50,999 nucleotides of DNA, taken from assembly GCA_029226955.1 (NCBI GenBank), contig JAQXZA010000004.1, forward strand, positions 1 to 50,999. Direction: 5' to 3'. Positions 46,449 to 50,999 of the stretch are shown here, piece by piece (position 1 is the stretch's first letter; each line of letters opens with the position of its first letter). A program made the position numbers and the translations under genes. The stretch comes from Clostridia bacterium. Its GTDB lineage: Bacteria; Bacillota; Clostridia; Oscillospirales; Acutalibacteraceae. The notes beneath the pieces are model-generated. The model was not told where the DNA came from and searched no databases. It was given only the letters and a program-made list of their open reading frames with translations.

Positions 46449-46456
<8 letters not shown>
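44720..46456 (+). CDS. cas8b: Type I-B Cascade large subunit, Cas8b/Cst1 (CXXC-CXXC) type
   Basis: 578 residues with two CXXC motifs: CCIECRRN near residue 230 and CPVCAFIYSFIPLGF near 272, the hallmark of Cst1-type large subunits that recognise PAM and recruit Cas3. A charged, Lys-rich central segment and a helical C-terminus follow. GGAGGTGA sits 9 bases before the ATG, which immediately follows the cas6 stop. It overlaps cas7 by 8 bases. Confidence 0.9.
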
Positions 46457-48039
<1,583 letters not shown>

Positions 48040-48057
48040 ATTTTAAGGGGTAATATT

Positions 48058-50295
48058 ATGAAAAAACCTGATGAGTTTATAGCTAAAAGTAACGGTGAAA
48101 CCATAAGACAACATACAGATAATCTCATAAAGGCATTTGATGATTTCAAATGCCTTTATGGTTATATGTTTGATGAAAAATTTCAGAAAGCTATACTGTA
48201 TGCGTGTGAATATCACGATTATGGAAAAGCGTCACTGTTATTTCAGAAAAATATAAATAATAAAAACTGTCTGGACGAAACACCAGACAGTGAAAAAATA
48301 TTAAAGATATATAAGGACAACGGATTTGAAAAAAACATTCCGCACGGATATTTAAGTCCGGCTTTTATGTCTTTTAGTGATTTAAAGAAAGATATAGGTG
48401 AACTGCTGGCAATGTGCGTTTATAATGCTGTATATTATCATCATAATAGAGATACAGGCATTAACGCTGTTGAACTGAAAAACATTATTGAATCCGATTT
48501 TAAGCCGAGATTTAATATAAGCAATTCTTCTTATCAGCGGAAAATTTTCGGCGGATATTTGCCTGATGAATGTTGGATTACTTATGCAATAATTGTAGGT
48601 ATGCTTAATAAATTTGATTATTATGCCTCAGATACCCACGAAAAACTCCCTGTTGAAATTGACGGAAATTATAACGGTAAATATCTTGGAGATTTTGTTT
48701 TGCAAAGCCTGAATAACAAGAAATATAAGTTAAGACCTATTCAGGAATATATGAAAAATAATCAGGACAAAAACCTGATTGTAACGGCATCTACCGGAAT
48801 AGGCAAGACTGAGGCGGCGTTACTTTGGGCGGGTAAGCAAAAATTGTTCTATACTCTTCCGCTTAAAATTTCAATCAACGCAATGTATCAAAGAATGAAA
48901 TGTGATTATGGGTACAAAGAGGATAATATAACGCTTTTACATTCGGATTTTATTTCTCAGCTTTCCGAAAGTGAATATGACGATAAGCAGATTGTTTTAA
49001 AATATGATGCGACAAAAAGATTGTCCTATCCATATACGGTTTGTACGGTTGACCAGCTTTTCAGTTTTGTGTATAAATATCGTGGCTGTGAAATTTTGTT
49101 GGCAACATTGAAATATTCAAAAATTGTAATTGACGAGATACAGTCCTACGAACCAACGCTGATTGCAAAATTGATTTACGGTTTAAAACTGATAACAATG
49201 GTTGGCGGTCAGTTTGCAATAATTACGGCAACAATGCCTGATGTGCTTTTGTCCTTTATAAAGCAAGAAAAAATACCATTTACTGCCCCTGAAAAACCGT
49301 TCCTGCTTGATAAAATCCGTCATAAAATCCACTATGAACAGGCTGAGGATTTTGACTATGATAAGATTGCAGACTATGGAAGAAATAAAAAAGTTTTAGT
49401 GATTTGCAATACAGTAAAAAAAGCCTGTGAAGTATGGGAAAATCTGAAAACAGAGTATGAAGACCTGAATGTTTCACTTCTTCATTCTAAGTTTATGCGA
49501 AAAGACCGCCGCACTCTTGAAAATGCTATAATGGAATTTGCAGATAATAAGGATTCAGTGGGAATATGGGTGACAACTCAGCTTGTTGAGGCGAGCCTTG
49601 ATATTGACTTTGATATACTGTTCACTGAAATGTGTACAGCCGACAGCCTTTTGCAGAGAATGGGAAGATGTTACAGAAAAAGAGATTACAGCGGTGAACA
49701 GCCGAATGTAATAATCGTTGACGACAAAAATGGTTACGGTACAGTATATAAATACAAAGAAATATATGACCGTTCTGTTGAATTTTTACAGGAATACAAT
49801 AACCGCTGTTTCAGCGAAAAAGAAAAAATTGATTATGTCAATAAGGTTTATAATGCAAAAGAACTGGAACAATACAGCCGTGACAACAAAAAAGGTTATT
49901 ATCTTGATGTTCGGAATACGCTGAATATGTGCAAAGATTTGATAGCTTTTGACTTTACAAAAGACGAGGCAAAGAAAAAGTTCAGAAACATAACGTCGTA
50001 CAAAATCATTCCGAAATGTATATATAACAAACATATTGATGAATTTGATGAGGCTAAGGAAATTTTAACAAAGCCTAAAAAGCATAGTTTTTCAGAACGA
50101 CAGAAAGCAAAAGAATTTATCGAGGATTACTCAATAAATCTTGGCAATTTTGATGTCAGAACAAAAGAAAGATGTAATTCGTTATTTGATGGACTGGATT
50201 ATTATACATTCGATTACAAGTATGACTTTGACGAAGATACAAAGTCGGGCATAGGTCTTGAATATGACAAGGACGAAGAGGAATATTTCATCTGA
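48058..50295 (+). CDS. cas3: CRISPR nuclease-helicase Cas3
   Basis: 745 residues. An N-terminal HD nuclease domain has His 19 (QHTDNL), the His-Asp pair in YHDYGKAS (53-54) and a YYHHNRD motif. A superfamily 2 helicase follows: Walker A TASTGIGKTEA (about 243-253), DEIQ box (359-362), ITATMPD, and motif VI QRMGRCYRKRD. Cas3 degrades DNA bound by Cascade. Start ATG follows AAGGGG. The next gene is an IS607 transposase on the same strand, with no cas1, cas2, cas4 or CRISPR array between them. Confidence 0.93.
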   Translation: MKKPDEFIAKSNGETIRQHTDNLIKAFDDFKCLYGYMFDEKFQKAILYACEYHDYGKASLLFQKNINNKNCLDETPDSEKILKIYKDNGFEKNIPHGYLSPAFMSFSDLKKDIGELLAMCVYNAVYYHHNRDTGINAVELKNIIESDFKPRFNISNSSYQRKIFGGYLPDECWITYAIIVGMLNKFDYYASDTHEKLPVEIDGNYNGKYLGDFVLQSLNNKKYKLRPIQEYMKNNQDKNLIVTASTGIGKTEAALLWAGKQKLFYTLPLKISINAMYQRMKCDYGYKEDNITLLHSDFISQLSESEYDDKQIVLKYDATKRLSYPYTVCTVDQLFSFVYKYRGCEILLATLKYSKIVIDEIQSYEPTLIAKLIYGLKLITMVGGQFAIITATMPDVLLSFIKQEKIPFTAPEKPFLLDKIRHKIHYEQAEDFDYDKIADYGRNKKVLVICNTVKKACEVWENLKTEYEDLNVSLLHSKFMRKDRRTLENAIMEFADNKDSVGIWVTTQLVEASLDIDFDILFTEMCTADSLLQRMGRCYRKRDYSGEQPNVIIVDDKNGYGTVYKYKEIYDRSVEFLQEYNNRCFSEKEKIDYVNKVYNAKELEQYSRDNKKGYYLDVRNTLNMCKDLIAFDFTKDEAKKKFRNITSYKIIPKCIYNKHIDEFDEAKEILTKPKKHSFSERQKAKEFIEDYSINLGNFDVRTKERCNSLFDGLDYYTFDYKYDFDEDTKSGIGLEYDKDEEEYFI

Positions 50296-50346
50296 TTTAT
50301 AATTTTGATATGGTTATCAATAATATTAAAAATATTAAAATAGATG

Positions 50347-50375
50347 TTTACACTTTATAAAAATTATGGTAAAAT
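50347..50375 (+). promoter_or_regulatory. Promoter of the IS607-type transposase gene
   Basis: TTTACA (50347-50352) and TAAAAT (50370-50375) with a 17-bp spacer, about 20 nt before the ATG. The left end of the element must lie within the roughly 100 bases after cas3, but IS607 ends are short and I cannot place it. Confidence 0.55.
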
Positions 50376-50397
50376 AATTATATAAGGTGGTGATATT

Positions 50398-50999
50398 ATG
50401 AAGGCGAATGAAGTCTTGAATCTTTTGAGAATTACACGACCTACTTTAACCAAATATGTCAAAGAAGGAATTATTAAGGTTGATAAACTTCCCAACGGCA
50501 GATATGAATATGACAGTAACAGTGTATATTCATTTCTTAATAAAGATGTAAAAAGAAAAACATACATTTATGCCAGAGTATCTACTTCAAAACAAAAAGC
50601 TGACCTTGATAATCAGATTAAATTATTAAAGCAATTTTGCTTTACGAATGGATATGTGATTTCAGGTATATATTCAGATATTGCAAGTGGTATCAGATTT
50701 GAAAAACGCAAGAATTACTTTAAAATGCTTGATGATATTATTGACAATAAAGTTGAAAAAGTAGTAATAACATATAAGGACAGATTATCAAGAGTAGGTT
50801 TTGATTTGTTTTATCACTTATTTAAAAAATATAATTGTGAGATAATAGTAATGAGTGAAGTAGGCTCAGAAAAGCTTGACAGTGAGGAAATATTTGAAGA
50901 AATGGTAAGCTTGCTTCACTGCTATTCAATGAAATTATACAGCAAAAGAAAAGTAGCAAAAATAAAAGAGGTGCTATCGGACAATGATAATAACCCGAG
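50398..50999 (+). CDS. tnpA: IS607-family serine transposase TnpA (runs off the window)
   Basis: 200 residues visible, open to the last base. An N-terminal MerR-like helix-turn-helix (1-50, LRITRPTLTKYVKEG) is followed by a serine recombinase catalytic domain: YARVSTSKQKADLDNQ with the nucleophile Ser 62, and VVITYKDRLSRVGFDLF. The DNA-binding domain at the N-terminus is the IS607 hallmark, the reverse of resolvases. GGTGGTGA precedes the ATG. A family length of about 200-215 residues means it is almost complete. Confidence 0.92.
   Translation, partial: MKANEVLNLLRITRPTLTKYVKEGIIKVDKLPNGRYEYDSNSVYSFLNKDVKRKTYIYARVSTSKQKADLDNQIKLLKQFCFTNGYVISGIYSDIASGIRFEKRKNYFKMLDDIIDNKVEKVVITYKDRLSRVGFDLFYHLFKKYNCEIIVMSEVGSEKLDSEEIFEEMVSLLHCYSMKLYSKRKVAKIKEVLSDNDNNP
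50984..50999 (+). CDS. tnpB: Probable start of IS607 tnpB (runs off the window)
   Basis: ATG at 50984 begins MIITR inside the end of tnpA in another frame. IS607 elements carry tnpB overlapping or following tnpA, and TnpB proteins often begin this way. Only five codons are visible, so the call rests on position. Confidence 0.4.

Overview
The window is AT-rich Firmicutes (Clostridia) DNA, most like a gut or rumen Ruminococcus-type Oscillospiraceae: Gram-positive signal peptides and ribosome binding sites, SpoIIE/RsbW-type regulators, AgrC/LytTR two-component systems, NHLP/Nif11 peptide secretion genes and a Cst-type I-B CRISPR system. Nearly everything is accessory: defence, peptide secretion, ABC exporters and mobile-element traces. 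I see no rRNA, tRNA or obvious core metabolism. Family assignments come from motif reading, not database searches.

Layout. (1) 1-5738: the 3' half of a BREX type 1 operon (end of pglX, then pglZ and brxL). (2) 5854-13064: a tightly packed four-gene cassette: a large dynamin-like GTPase, a 1200-residue HerA/FtsK-like ATPase with a Ser/Ala/Val repeat region, an HNH nuclease and a SUKH (SMI1/KNR4) protein that looks like its immunity partner. I do not recognise this combination as a named system. (3) 13065-32582: a peptide-secretion locus. A LytTR response regulator and a convergent sensor kinase precede a LytTR-type operator (two 9-bp direct repeats, 21 bp apart) in front of a large secreted triple-repeat protein. 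An anti-anti-sigma factor, a SpoIIE-type phosphatase and an RsbW-like kinase follow, then a short fusion-like membrane protein, two NHLP-type ABC exporters (one with a C39 peptidase), an array of about ten double-glycine or Nif11-leader peptide genes and remnants, an ECF sigma factor, a frameshifted lipoprotein related to the triple-repeat protein, and a surface-protein fragment. (4) 32599-42323: a DUF4143-type ATPase, a probable insertion-sequence scrap, an ABC exporter pair, an IS200/IS605-like hairpin, and a FtsX-type ABC exporter with its own AgrC/LytTR pair. (5) 42499-43230: a small unknown gene and four head-to-tail small-RNA transcription units. (6) 43233-50295: a TnpV-like gene and a type I-B cas operon (cas6-cas8b-cas7-cas5-cas3) without cas1, cas2, cas4 or any array in view. 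(7) 50398-50999: the start of an IS607-family element.

How it fits together. The peptide locus reads as a self-contained circuit: signal sensing (LytTR pair), partner switching (STAS, SpoIIE, RsbW-like) and a sigma factor could control production of many small peptides whose leaders are cut after Gly-Gly during export. No modification enzyme is visible. The two most novel-looking items are the GTPase-HerA-HNH-SUKH cassette and the four-unit small-RNA array. In the array each predicted transcript is a single long hairpin starting at the base of its own stem, and three of the four share a covarying apical helix with a 7-nt loop.
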